From positions 1 through 64,000 of the forward strand of contig UQAW01000015.1 of assembly GCA_900539175.1 (NCBI GenBank): 64,000 nt of DNA, given 5' to 3'. The notes under the pieces are model-generated. The model was given only the letters and a program-made list of their open reading frames with translations. It was not told the origin of the DNA and searched no databases. The DNA comes from an uncultured Lachnospiraceae bacterium. GTDB taxonomy: Bacteria; Bacillota; Clostridia; Lachnospirales; Lachnospiraceae. Shown in pieces: positions 27,738 to 36,712 of this stretch. The number at the start of each line of letters is the position of its first letter. Within the stretch, counting starts at the first letter, position 1. A program made the translations under genes and the position numbers.

Positions 27738-29483
27738 ATGAAACTTTTATCCCATTCGAAAAAACGGCTTGCTGTTCTTCTCACGCTTCCGGCTGCCGCT
27801 GTTCTTATCGCTGCTGTTCTTCTGCTGCCGCAAAGCTTCTCAGAAAATAAACGATTTGAAACATTTACAGAAGACTTATTCCGGTCAGAAGTCTGTTCCT
27901 CCACGATCAATCTACATTATACTCTGGCAGAACCAGCTTCCTGTGACATCTCCGAATATCCTATCACCTTTGGTTCAGTCGCCTCCAAAGATACAGCCGC
28001 TTACCATGCCTTACTGGAAAATCACGCTGCAGTATTATCTTCTTTTCAAAAGGATAAACTCTCGAAAACAAATCAACTCACATTATCTATTCTGGAACAG
28101 AATTGCCAGGCGGCGCTTCACTGTCCGGAAGCTTTCTATCTGCAGGAACCCTTAAGTCCATCTCTCGGAATCCAGGCACAGCTTCCTGTGCTTCTTGCCG
28201 AATATACCTTCCGGAATAAACAGGACGTTCTGGATTACCTTCAGCTTCTGAAAACACTTCCGGAATATTTTCAACAGATTCTCTCCCTTGAAAAAGAAAA
28301 ATCCGCCAAAGGTCTTTTTATGAATGATAAAGCCGTGGATGGCGTAATTGCCCAATGCCGTTCTTTTATCGAACATCCGGATGCCAATTACCTGCTTCCT
28401 GTATTCAACGAAAAACTGAAAGAACTATCCTCGCTGACAGACGAAGAGCGCTCCTCCTGCCAGACCTTACATAATAAATTGATTACAAGTGCAGTCATTC
28501 CTGCTTATCAGCAGTTAATCGACGGACTTACAACCCTGAAAGGCACCGGACGCAACGAACGTGGTCTGTCCTATTACCCTGGCGGACGCTCTTATTACAC
28601 CTATCTTCTGCGAACCCAGGTAGGCACCGAAGATTCCGCCCCTGTTCTGGAACAGCGGCTTTACCGCCAATTGGCGGCTGATTCCCAGGAAATGCAGGAG
28701 ATTCTGAAAGCAAACCCTTCCCTTCGTTTCTCCTCCGAAGATACCGTTGCACAAGATATTCAGGAACCCTCCCAGATTCTGGAACAGCTCCAGAACCGTA
28801 TGGCTGATGATTTTCCCAATCTGCCGGATACTGCCTATGAAGTCAAATACGTACATGAAGATCTCCAGGAATTCTTAAGTCCTGCCTTTTACCTGACACC
28901 CCCGGTAGATACCAACAGTCCCAACGCAATCTACATCAATCCTCACTCGAATATGGCGGGAACAGAACTTTTTACAACGCTTGCCCATGAAGGATTTCCG
29001 GGACATCTCTATCAGACCATCTACTTTTCTGAGACCAATCCTCCCTTAATCCGCCACCTCTATTCTCCGGGAGGTTATATCGAAGGATGGGCCACTTATA
29101 TTGAATCCTACGCCTATACCTATGCGGATGGTCCACAGGACCAGAATCGTCTGTTATGGCTGAATCGTTCTATGAATCTCTGTCTTTATTCACTCATGGA
29201 TGTGGGAATTCACTATCACGGCTGGACAGAAGAACAGAACGCCCTCTTTCTGGCCAGATTCGGGATTACCGATTCTGATACTGCTGCAGAAATCTATGAA
29301 TATATCCTGGAAACTCCTGCGAACTACCTCAAATACTATTATGGTTACCTGAATTTTCTGGATATCCGAACGGCTTGTCAGGAAGCAGAAGGTTCCGACT
29401 TTAACCTAAAAGAATTTCACCAGAAAATTCTCGAATTAGGGCCCATGCCCTTCTCCATTCTCCGGGAAGAGATGCTTGCTTAA
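27738..29483 (+). CDS. DUF885 family metallopeptidase-like protein, membrane-anchored
   Basis: A 581-residue protein with an uncleaved signal anchor at residues ~9-32 (no lipobox). The DUF885 zinc-site motifs are present: AHEGFPGH around residue 418 (HExxxxH variant) and EGWATYIES about 35 residues later. It most likely acts as a carboxypeptidase or dipeptidase outside the membrane, but substrates for the family are largely unknown. The ribosome site (GGTGATTT) is weak. A hairpin follows. Confidence 0.85.
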   Translation: MKLLSHSKKRLAVLLTLPAAAVLIAAVLLLPQSFSENKRFETFTEDLFRSEVCSSTINLHYTLAEPASCDISEYPITFGSVASKDTAAYHALLENHAAVLSSFQKDKLSKTNQLTLSILEQNCQAALHCPEAFYLQEPLSPSLGIQAQLPVLLAEYTFRNKQDVLDYLQLLKTLPEYFQQILSLEKEKSAKGLFMNDKAVDGVIAQCRSFIEHPDANYLLPVFNEKLKELSSLTDEERSSCQTLHNKLITSAVIPAYQQLIDGLTTLKGTGRNERGLSYYPGGRSYYTYLLRTQVGTEDSAPVLEQRLYRQLAADSQEMQEILKANPSLRFSSEDTVAQDIQEPSQILEQLQNRMADDFPNLPDTAYEVKYVHEDLQEFLSPAFYLTPPVDTNSPNAIYINPHSNMAGTELFTTLAHEGFPGHLYQTIYFSETNPPLIRHLYSPGGYIEGWATYIESYAYTYADGPQDQNRLLWLNRSMNLCLYSLMDVGIHYHGWTEEQNALFLARFGITDSDTAAEIYEYILETPANYLKYYYGYLNFLDIRTACQEAEGSDFNLKEFHQKILELGPMPFSILREEMLA

Positions 29484-29489
29484 AGGAAA

Positions 29490-29522
29490 GGCCCCTCGTG
29501 GGTATGTCACTCACGAGAGGCC
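29490..29522 (+). terminator. Terminator after the DUF885 gene
   Basis: GGCC and CTCGTG pair with CACGAG and GGCC around a short loop, with one mismatch, followed by a T-rich stretch. It also lies beyond the rubredoxin stop from the other side. Confidence 0.65.
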
Positions 29523-29538
29523 GTCCATGTTTCTTCTC

Positions 29539-29700
29539 TTATTCTTCTTCCTCAAAAGCATCTTTCCCTAAGCCACAGAGAGGACATACCCAGTCATCCG
29601 GAATATCCTCAAAAGCAGTACCAGGCTCGATTCCGCCGTCCGGATCGCCCACTTCAGGATCATACACATAACCACATGTTTCACATACATATTTTTTCAT
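29539..29700 (-). CDS. Rubredoxin
   Basis: A 53-residue one-iron electron carrier, found by reading the minus strand. It has both iron-binding pairs, [10 protein letters not shown] near the N terminus and CPLCG near the C terminus, with the family pattern [27 protein letters not shown] precedes ATG 29700. It probably serves oxidative-stress or redox enzymes; no partner adjoins it. Monocistronic by appearance. Confidence 0.96.
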   Translation of the reverse strand: MKKYVCETCGYVYDPEVGDPDGGIEPGTAFEDIPDDWVCPLCGLGKDAFEEEE

Positions 29701-29815
29701 GTTATTATCTCTCCTTTTATAATAATAGTACTTATTACTACTTTAGATCATATCCCATTCTTCTGCCTGTGTCAATAGTATCTTATAGAAAATTCCGCTC
29801 TTTTGCATCTCCTGT

Positions 29816-30370
29816 TTATTGGATTTTATAAAACAATCCGGTTTCCTCGACAACAAAATAACCGCCTTCATATACTTTCAATGTGAATTCTGAGGAACCG
29901 CTGCAGTGATATTCATGATATCGTTCTTCTTCCTCCGGTTGATAATCTGCGGAAACTGCTTTTTCCAACATGTGAATCAACTGTTTCCGTTCTTCCTCAT
30001 CTATACTGCCGCCTGTTTCATCAATAATAGTCGTATTTTCCTCTTTTACACATCCGATCACAGCATCCAATGTAAGGATTACCGTTCCGCTTACAGGAGT
30101 CTGATCCTCTGTCTTCCCATGCAGGACCCCATTTTCTATCTGAACATCCGGCTGAGTTTTGCCAATATTCAGGTTTCGGACAAGAATGCCTCCCACTGTA
30201 CACAGGACAACTGCTGCTGCGACAACTCCATATCTGACCCATACAGGTCCACGTTTTGCCGGCACATGCTCCGATGTCATTGTCTTCAGACTTTTTATGA
30301 ATTCTTCATCCGGATTTATTTGATCCGTTTCTTTGGAAAAATCCTCGAAAAATTTTTTCTCATCCCACAT
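29816..30370 (-). CDS. Probable anti-sigma factor partner, single membrane span
   Basis: A 184-residue protein. A short cytoplasmic N-terminal part (~45 residues) precedes one membrane span (YGVVAAAVVLCTVGGILV) and an outside domain of ~115 residues with no known motif. Its start lies inside the sigma factor gene (overlap 11 bases from ATG 30370, which suits GGAGG better than ATG 30376), typical of an ECF sigma/anti-sigma pair. No zinc-binding anti-sigma motif (HxxxCxxC) is seen, so the role is inferred from context. Confidence 0.7.
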   Translation of the reverse strand: MWDEKKFFEDFSKETDQINPDEEFIKSLKTMTSEHVPAKRGPVWVRYGVVAAAVVLCTVGGILVRNLNIGKTQPDVQIENGVLHGKTEDQTPVSGTVILTLDAVIGCVKEENTTIIDETGGSIDEEERKQLIHMLEKAVSADYQPEEEERYHEYHCSGSSEFTLKVYEGGYFVVEETGLFYKIQ

Positions 30371-30866
30371 AGCCATCCGCCTCCATCATTTCTCTGAGTT
30401 TTTCCCGACTCCTGTGTAAATAAGAACGAACAGTTGCAGGTTTTGTCTTCATATATCCTGCAATCTGATCTGTGGACAACTGTTCATAATAAAACAATTG
30501 AACGGCAATTCTGTATTTTTCAGGCAGACGCATCACATATTCGTACGTATATGCCGTCTGCTGCTCAGGCGCCGCCCTTTCAGCCACACTGTCCATTCCC
30601 TCTGTCCGTCTGTTCCATGACAGGTTTAAAATCGACTTGCCCCTGTTAATGGCAACTGTAAGAAGCCATGCCTTCAGATGCTCTTCATCCCTGAATGTCT
30701 TTCCCTTCTTCCCATGATATATAAGTTTTAAAAAGGTATCCTGGACCACCTCTTCCGCATCCTCTTTATTGCCCATCCTTACCATGGCAAGGCGATACAG
30801 CATGGTGGAATACTGATCCACTACTTTTTCCATCTCATATTTCTTACTTCCGCATATAATTTCCAT
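30360..30866 (-). CDS. ECF-type RNA polymerase sigma factor
   Basis: A 168-residue sigma-70 family protein with region 2 (LYRLAMVRMGNKEDAEEVVQ then DTFLKL) and region 4 (LSTDQIAGYMKTKPATVRSY then LHRSREKL), separated by a short linker and lacking regions 1 and 3. It directs RNA polymerase to a small regulon, probably under control of the membrane protein encoded just downstream. Its target promoters cannot be identified here. Confidence 0.92.
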   Translation of the reverse strand: MEIICGSKKYEMEKVVDQYSTMLYRLAMVRMGNKEDAEEVVQDTFLKLIYHGKKGKTFRDEEHLKAWLLTVAINRGKSILNLSWNRRTEGMDSVAERAAPEQQTAYTYEYVMRLPEKYRIAVQLFYYEQLSTDQIAGYMKTKPATVRSYLHRSREKLREMMEADGYVG

Positions 30867-30954
30867 CTTATCGTACCCTGCAGTTTAATCATTGACTCAT
30901 TATAGGATAAAGGAAATTTATATTTTTTTCAAGTGAGAAAGCAGACATGTCCGT

Positions 30955-33333
30955 TTATTTTTTAATTACCGCGATTACTCCCGCATTGTAATAGTACATA
31001 ACCTCCTCTGTTTCCGACCGATTTACTGCATTCTGAATGATCTCAGCAATATCTGTATTGCCATAGTTCAGATCCATTCGTATTACGGCACTATTTCCGT
31101 TCTTCAAAAGATCTGTCATCATTGACGCTGCTTCGTCTGCATCTTCCGTATAAAGCTTCTTTACATTATAGTATTCAAAGTCTATTCCTTCTGAGGTGTA
31201 CTGATCAACATAAGAATCTATAAATGCTGTATCGTCCTGAACCAGGATGCCGGATGCAATTTCATCCGGAAGATTAAAATAGCAGTTTGGCATATATTCA
31301 TTATCATTGTTTGTTACATCAAGACTATACCAGGAACCATCCATTTTTACTCTGTTCCACTCATGATTTACATTATCCAGACGTCCGGTCACAATCACAG
31401 CTTCTAATCCTGCCTCTCTGGCAATCAGCAAAAACGCCTCCGCATAAGATTCGCATACTCCATAATTATCTACCAGCACACCATACGGTGTAAAGGATGC
31501 CGAAAATTCGTCAACAGCTTCCTCGCTGATCGTTCCGTCTTCATTGATATACTCCATAATTTCTTCGTTATATGAAGCATTTTTACAGAGATACTCATTG
31601 ATTGCTTCTTCTTTTTCATAATCACTCATTTCCGGCTTTATAATTTCGTCAGCAATCTCAGCAGCCTTCGCAAGAGACGCCTTCTGCATAGCTTCCGTAT
31701 CCTCCGCAGACATAATATAAAGAATCTCAAGACTGTTTGTATCATAATCATAACTTGCAGAATCCATAATTCCAATCAGAGGATTCTGTGTGTAAGCTTC
31801 CAGAAGTGCATCGATCAGATATTCTGAATCGGATGCCTCATTAAAACCATCAAGAGAAATCGTAGTTTCATGATTCAGCATATTGAGTGCAATCCATTCA
31901 CTTAACGCAGAATTCGCAAAAACTGTGTCCAGAAGTCCTGCTTCTGTATCAATCTTCGGCTCCGGATCTTCCTTTAATTCCGGGTCAAATTCTGTATCCG
32001 GATCTTTTACTGGTTCCGGTTTCAATTCTTTCTCGGGGTCTTCCCCGCTTTCCGGTTCTAAGCCGGACTCTGATTCCGGTTCACTATCCGGAGTATATGG
32101 AATATCAATGTTTTTTTCTGTCGTCAGCGCCTGCGTTGCCAACTGATCTTCCCGCTCGGTCAGCCTTTTTGCATCTTCCAGAAATGCCTCATATTCCATT
32201 CCGCTGAAAGTAATCTGCATCATAGAAATGGGAAGATTTTTAAATTTCGCCTCAATCACCATGCTGCCATCATCCAACAGAGTAACTTTTGCACCATGGT
32301 AATCAATTAGAAATTTACCCGTTGTTTCATCAACCATCTCTACATCTGCATATGCCGGAAGTGCGAGTGCACTGTCTCCATAATACTCTGTCTGAAAATC
32401 GTCACTGAGCATATACGGAAGCTGCCCTGCAATATCCCCGACTGCACACAAATTACTCATTCCCGAAACTTCATTCCCATCTGTTTTTGCTACGACAAAA
32501 TAACTGTAAATCGGAAGCACCCAAGTATTCATGAGCCATTGTTCTGCAACATCGATTTCCGTATCCTCGTAGGTCTCTTCCCATGCTTCCTCAGAATCCC
32601 TGACACTTTTCATATCATTGTAATCACAGAACGTATTCTCTGTGGTATATTGCAAAGACGCATATTCCATTCCCGGATCATATTCATACACTTCATAGTA
32701 ATCTGCACCTTCGACCTCTGACCAGTTAAGTGCATAGTACCCATCATTTTGTACCAACTGCTGAAGTGTCGGTGTTCCCAGATCACGTGCGATGGTAAAA
32801 ACGGTAACAAGCGGTTTCTCCAACGGCTCTCCCGTATCAATATCATAATACTGTGCCATCCAGAACTTGCTTCTGCTGCCCCATGTGCCGTCCGAATCAG
32901 AAGAACCCTGAGGATCATTCAAATTAAATACCAGACCCGGTTTCACAGTCATCGACATGGTATCATAATCTTCATCAATAGAAATATCAACCCTCTGTGT
33001 CAATGCACTGTCTGAATACACACTGATACATTCATATTCCTCCAAAGCAAAAAATTCCTCTGACAGATTCTCAAATGTAAAAATATAGTCTTCCGGAAGA
33101 TTGTATAACGGCTCTGCATAGTCATAATTGCTTTCTCCGGCATATTTGGTCTTAATCTGCTCCACCAGAGCGGATCCTTTGGAATTTCCGTTTTTGCTGC
33201 TGCCTTTTCCACTTTCCTCTGCCGTTACCTGGCTTTTATCCACAGTTTTGCTTTCCTTTTCCGCGCAGCCTGTCAACATGGATGCTGCCAATACTGCTGC
33301 CATGACTCCTGATAATAGTTGTCTTGATTTCAT
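30955..33333 (-). CDS. Lipoprotein with transglutaminase-like protease domain
   Basis: A 792-residue lipoprotein; ATG 33333 opens a signal sequence with lipobox MLTGC. A fibronectin-like N-terminal part (~100-400) is followed by an acidic Pro/Glu/Asp-rich linker (~415-470: ESGEDPEKELKPEPVKDP). Next is a transglutaminase-like core at ~600-720, with Cys in YGVCESYAEAF, His in NHEWNRV and Asp in SLDVTNND. Such exported domains act as cysteine proteases or cross-linkers at the cell surface. The track start 57 bases upstream lacks a ribosome site. Confidence 0.85.
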   Translation of the reverse strand: MKSRQLLSGVMAAVLAASMLTGCAEKESKTVDKSQVTAEESGKGSSKNGNSKGSALVEQIKTKYAGESNYDYAEPLYNLPEDYIFTFENLSEEFFALEEYECISVYSDSALTQRVDISIDEDYDTMSMTVKPGLVFNLNDPQGSSDSDGTWGSRSKFWMAQYYDIDTGEPLEKPLVTVFTIARDLGTPTLQQLVQNDGYYALNWSEVEGADYYEVYEYDPGMEYASLQYTTENTFCDYNDMKSVRDSEEAWEETYEDTEIDVAEQWLMNTWVLPIYSYFVVAKTDGNEVSGMSNLCAVGDIAGQLPYMLSDDFQTEYYGDSALALPAYADVEMVDETTGKFLIDYHGAKVTLLDDGSMVIEAKFKNLPISMMQITFSGMEYEAFLEDAKRLTEREDQLATQALTTEKNIDIPYTPDSEPESESGLEPESGEDPEKELKPEPVKDPDTEFDPELKEDPEPKIDTEAGLLDTVFANSALSEWIALNMLNHETTISLDGFNEASDSEYLIDALLEAYTQNPLIGIMDSASYDYDTNSLEILYIMSAEDTEAMQKASLAKAAEIADEIIKPEMSDYEKEEAINEYLCKNASYNEEIMEYINEDGTISEEAVDEFSASFTPYGVLVDNYGVCESYAEAFLLIAREAGLEAVIVTGRLDNVNHEWNRVKMDGSWYSLDVTNNDNEYMPNCYFNLPDEIASGILVQDDTAFIDSYVDQYTSEGIDFEYYNVKKLYTEDADEAASMMTDLLKNGNSAVIRMDLNYGNTDIAEIIQNAVNRSETEEVMYYYNAGVIAVIKK

Positions 33334-33411
33334 AGTCTTACATACTCCTTTTCTCTTTTCCCTGTCATGCCGAATAATTCGTTTCGGCAATTTGCCACAT
33401 ATTTTGAAATG

Positions 33412-33482
33412 ATTAAAAAAAAATTCTGAGATCTCATGTTCTTAACTGCTTACGTTAATAACACTCTGCATCTCAGAATTTT
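33412..33482 (-). terminator. Long-loop terminator downstream of spmB
   Basis: AAAATTCTGAGAT (33420-33432) pairs with ATCTCAGAATTTT (33470-33482) across a 37-base loop, and in the spmB direction is followed by a run of T residues. It also lies upstream of the transglutaminase lipoprotein gene. Confidence 0.6.
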
Positions 33483-33517
33483 GTTGCAATATTTTTTAAT
33501 TTTTAAAATTTTTTTCT

Positions 33518-34042
33518 TCACATCATCCCGGCCAGTATTACACTTGCCGCAAGTCCTGCCAGTGTTGCAGTCAGGGCGCCTGCCAATGTATATCTGGTCT
33601 TGGTCACCTTCGCAGCCACAAAATAGACAGACATTGTATAAAAAATTGTCTCCGTACAAGACATGGAGATGGACGCTGCCAGTCCGATGAAGGAATCCGT
33701 CCCGTAATTCTTATAGAGATCCAGAAGAAGTCCCGCAGAAGCTGAGGAAGAAAACATCTTAATAATCGAAAGAGGAACTAATTGAGATGGAAATCCGATT
33801 GGATCCAGCACAACGCCCAACACTCTGGAAAGCAAATCCAGGAATCCGGATGCCCGCAGTACTCCTACCGCCACCATCAATCCAATTAAAGTGGGAAGAA
33901 TCTGAACCACTGTATGTAAACCGTCCTTCGCCCCCGCTACAAATTGTTCGTAAATATTTTGTTTCTGCAGCAGACCATAGCCAACAATATAAAACAGAAT
34001 TAACGGAATCATAAAATCAGAAAGATAGAAAAGAATCTTCAC
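33518..34042 (-). CDS. spmB: Spore maturation protein B
   Basis: A 174-residue membrane protein of the nucleoside-recognition (Gate) family. It has LPTLIGLMVAVGVLRASGFLD, MKFSSSASAG-type loop (IIKMFSSSASAGLLLDLY) and SMSCTETIFYTMSVY, all typical of SpmB, which helps dehydrate the spore core. spmA normally lies immediately upstream; here that place is taken by repeat R5 and two small unrelated genes. An SpmA-like C-terminal fragment, same strand, is at 61932. Confidence 0.92.
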   Translation of the reverse strand: MKILFYLSDFMIPLILFYIVGYGLLQKQNIYEQFVAGAKDGLHTVVQILPTLIGLMVAVGVLRASGFLDLLSRVLGVVLDPIGFPSQLVPLSIIKMFSSSASAGLLLDLYKNYGTDSFIGLAASISMSCTETIFYTMSVYFVAAKVTKTRYTLAGALTATLAGLAASVILAGMM

Positions 34043-34133
34043 TCAATACCTCCATAGACAAACTCCACTCATAAAAATTTATGTGTCAACCTATAGATTT
34101 TATTCCACACTTTTTAAAGATTCCATCTTATCT

Positions 34134-34277
34134 ATGATACACGGATTTCTCCGCCCTTCATGCTCCCCAAATCCTAAAACATTCGAAATCCGCCCTATCC
34201 GGGCTACTTTCTCACGTTTTGTGCATCCCAAAATCATGCTTTTTCATGCAAGCATGACCTTTTGACGCTTGTATCAT
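34134..34277 (-). repeat. Dispersed hairpin repeat, copy R5
   Basis: 144 bp in inverted orientation, bounded by ATGATAC and GTATCAT. It keeps the central stem (AAAACGT with ATGTTTT, GCCC with GGGC) and the palindromic CATGCTTGCATG but lacks the GGGGTCAAAA hairpin. Its right end supplies the stop codon of the 34274-34444 gene. Confidence 0.88.
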
Positions 34278-34444
34278 ATTATCTCGTACTGCAGCATCTC
34301 ATAATGCAGCCTGCAGCCTTCATAGATCTCCATAGGAAGCAAAGCTCGTGCCACCAGCTTAAACTCCGAATCCGGCTCATCCAGCCGCTTCAAATGTGCA
34401 TAATCACCATCAATCTCAACAATTTCATAATCACACGTCAACAT
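34274..34444 (-). CDS. Small conserved-looking protein, unknown function
   Basis: A 56-residue reading frame: MLTCDYEIVEIDGDYAHLK, then an acidic stretch, ending LHYEMLQYEII. Its composition (alternating strand pattern) is that of a small beta-barrel, distantly like DUF3006-type proteins. The start overlaps the upstream gene by seven bases and the TGA stop lies within the terminal ATGATAC of repeat R5. It was too short for a standard 60-codon cutoff but coding character is clear. Confidence 0.65.
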   Translation of the reverse strand: MLTCDYEIVEIDGDYAHLKRLDEPDSEFKLVARALLPMEIYEGCRLHYEMLQYEII

Positions 34445-34680
34445 GATTTTCCAAACTCTTCCTTCATCATTCTTATCATCTCCACATCCGATTCTGTGAG
34501 ACGGATATTCGAGACATAGTTCTTTCCTTCTGCAGTGGTTACATTGACCTCAACCACCGTGCCGGCCTCCAATGCTTCTTTGGATACCGCCTCAAAAAAA
34601 CGCGGCAGCTTCGGATGATTGTTGATAAATTGATTCCAGTAATTCTTATACTGCAATAGCTTCATTGGGTTTATATTCAT
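34438..34680 (-). CDS. Small conserved Lachnospiraceae-type protein
   Basis: An 80-residue protein beginning MNINPMKLLQYKNYWNQFIN, followed by HPKLPRFFEAVSKEALEAGT and a C-terminal VEVNVTTAEGKNYVSNIRLT. I recognise this pattern as a recurrent small protein of gut Clostridia without known function. Coupled to the 56-residue gene by overlapping ends. Confidence 0.7.
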   Translation of the reverse strand: MNINPMKLLQYKNYWNQFINNHPKLPRFFEAVSKEALEAGTVVEVNVTTAEGKNYVSNIRLTESDVEMIRMMKEEFGKSC

Positions 34681-34793
34681 AATTTTTTCTCCTCACTCTC
34701 GAAATAAAGCAAAACATTGTCATCGTGCAAACCTTATTTTTCAGTATATCATCACCATACATAAAAATCAATGTTCCACAAATTACAAGTAAA

Positions 34794-34827
34794 CGGACAG
34801 ACTTTCACTTTCATGAAAATCTGTCCG
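34794..34827. terminator. Hairpin after the GH16-CBM6 gene
   Basis: CGGACAGA and TCTGTCCG form a stem around a 17-base loop 36 bases beyond the GH16 stop. The T-tail in the leftward direction is short (TTTACTTG), so efficiency is uncertain. Confidence 0.55.
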
Positions 34828-34862
34828 CCCTATCACAAATACTTACCTGTCATACTATCTTT

Positions 34863-36443
34863 TTATACAAGTGTAAACTTTATCCAGTTCAAATTATAGC
34901 CTCCAACAGGCGACGCGATACCAAAGCTCTGGTTCCCTGCCTGCAGATTCACAATCATGGAAACGGTAGTCCAGTTCTGCCAGTCACCGGTATTCGGTAT
35001 CGAGACTTCACCTAAGTTGGTGTTACCGGCATTCTGCTCAAGACGCAGGATTCCAGCATTGTTGGTAGATGCCACACGAAATTCTACAAGATATCTACCT
35101 GTTACAGGAATCTCTACATTGTCATAACTCATCCAGTCATAAGTATCAATGTAGCCTACATTTTGTCCGCCTTCGCTGCATGCTTCTTTCTGTACGCCGC
35201 TCATATTGGCATAGTTTTCTGCCTCCACCAGAATTACTGGCTTTTCTGCAGCATTCTTTACCGGCGTAAATTTTATCCAGTTCAAATTATAGCCGCCCAC
35301 AGGAGATGCGATACCAAAGTTCTGGTTCCCTGCCCGCAGATCTACAGTCATGGAAACGGTAGTCCAATTCTGCCAGTCACCGGTATTTGGTATGGAAACT
35401 TCACCTAAATTCGTGCTGCCAGAATTCTGTTCAAGACGAAGGATGCCGGCATTGCTGGTAGATGCCACACGAAATTCCACAAGATATTTACCTGATACAG
35501 GAAGCTCTACATTGTCATAACTCATCCAGTCGTAAGTATCAATGTAGCCTACATTTTGTCCGCCTTCTCTGCATGCTTCCTTCTGTACGCCACTCATGTT
35601 GGCATAATTTTCTGCCTCCACAAAAACTCCGGATCCATCAGATGAATAGGATGGTGGAGTGGACGGTTTTGCAGATGACCCCGGTGCTGTCTTGGAATAG
35701 CTTGCTGCTTTGTACTGGGCAGTAAGCGTTGTTGCACCGTTGAATGCACCTAGCCAGTCGTCAACTCCTCTTCCCGGCCAGACATTCATCATGATTTTAC
35801 CGGGGGTACTGGGGATATTACTGGTAGCAGTATAGACCTTATTTCCATCTACATACCATGTAATGTAACCAGGCTGCCAATCGAACCCATAGGTATGAAA
35901 ATCTGCAGCGGCATCAAAGCCCAGAGAATACAGATATTCATGTCCTCCTACACCGTTCGTATAATAATTAAACTGTACCTTGGTAGTATCCTTTCCTAAA
36001 AATTCAATGTCGATTTCGTCCCATACAGTTCCGTCTGTCGGTCCGGTATAAGTAAAGAAAGAAGAAACCACACCCGTATTTCTGATAGGTTTCATCGTAA
36101 CTTCGTAATAACCGTATCTAAAAGTCTGCTGTGTACGGTACTCCGCGCCTGCGTAATTGTACCCGGAACCACTATCGGTATCTCTTGTGATTGAAAGACT
36201 TGTGGTATTGTTAGAAAATGCTACATTACCAGAACGCCACATACAATCGAACATACTGCCATTTGAGTAACCATTGGAAATTTCCATTTCGTTGCTGTCA
36301 AAATAAGACATATTGATATTATAGTTACTGTCTGTAAACTGCGATGCCTCGACATCATGCGTCCCAATACTGATCGCCGCTGTAAACGGAAGCACTAAAG
36401 CTAATACTGATGAGATCCCCTTTTTTACCCAATTTTTTCTCAT
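34863..36443 (-). CDS. Secreted GH16 lichenase-type beta-glucanase with two CBM6 modules
   Basis: A 526-residue secreted enzyme. A signal peptide (1-~34) is followed by a GH16 domain (~40-262) with the lichenase catalytic motif [13 protein letters not shown], nucleophile E143 and acid/base E147. It should hydrolyse beta-1,4 bonds next to beta-1,3 bonds in mixed-linkage glucan. A Ser/Pro linker leads to two CBM6-type modules (~272-395 and ~403-526) that are close duplicates, each opening [17 protein letters not shown]. No cell-wall anchor is seen. Catalytic domain and surrounding sequence closely resemble those of the 2065-residue protein at 53097. Confidence 0.93.
   Translation of the reverse strand: MRKNWVKKGISSVLALVLPFTAAISIGTHDVEASQFTDSNYNINMSYFDSNEMEISNGYSNGSMFDCMWRSGNVAFSNNTTSLSITRDTDSGSGYNYAGAEYRTQQTFRYGYYEVTMKPIRNTGVVSSFFTYTGPTDGTVWDEIDIEFLGKDTTKVQFNYYTNGVGGHEYLYSLGFDAAADFHTYGFDWQPGYITWYVDGNKVYTATSNIPSTPGKIMMNVWPGRGVDDWLGAFNGATTLTAQYKAASYSKTAPGSSAKPSTPPSYSSDGSGVFVEAENYANMSGVQKEACREGGQNVGYIDTYDWMSYDNVELPVSGKYLVEFRVASTSNAGILRLEQNSGSTNLGEVSIPNTGDWQNWTTVSMTVDLRAGNQNFGIASPVGGYNLNWIKFTPVKNAAEKPVILVEAENYANMSGVQKEACSEGGQNVGYIDTYDWMSYDNVEIPVTGRYLVEFRVASTNNAGILRLEQNAGNTNLGEVSIPNTGDWQNWTTVSMIVNLQAGNQSFGIASPVGGYNLNWIKFTLV
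34868..35625. repeat. Internal direct duplication (CBM6 modules)
   Basis: Two copies of a ~370-base unit 393 bases (131 codons) apart, for example TATCCAGTTCAAATTATAG at 34881 and 35274. They are highly similar at DNA level, so the duplication is recent or kept homogeneous by recombination. Confidence 0.85.
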
Positions 36444-36664
36444 TGCTGATTCCTCCTATGCATTATAAAATAGTCAAACTATTAGGTAGAACGGCCGCTA
36501 CTCCCTTACTGCATCTACCTTTAAGTTATTTATATTTTAACACTGGAAGGATGTGGAATATATCACTTTGATTACATTTTGTGGTATTTTTTTGCCCCTA
36601 AATCATATAAAGTAAGCTCACAGATACACTCTATCATTCCTGTTATGTAAAATTCAGGAGCGGC

Positions 36665-36700
36665 AAAAAGAGCAGCTCCGAACAAGCCGGAAACTGCTCT
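36665..36700 (-). terminator. Terminator after the GH3 gene
   Basis: In the leftward direction AGAGCAG pairs with CTGCTCT (36669-36700) and is followed by TTTTT. It ends the sugar transport/GH3 operon just after the GH3 stop. Confidence 0.75.
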
Positions 36701-36712
36701 AAATGTAAATTG

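Noticed and set aside
34868..35625. Assembly duplication artefact
   Set aside because: The two CBM6 units differ at many positions including coding changes, so they are a true duplicated domain.
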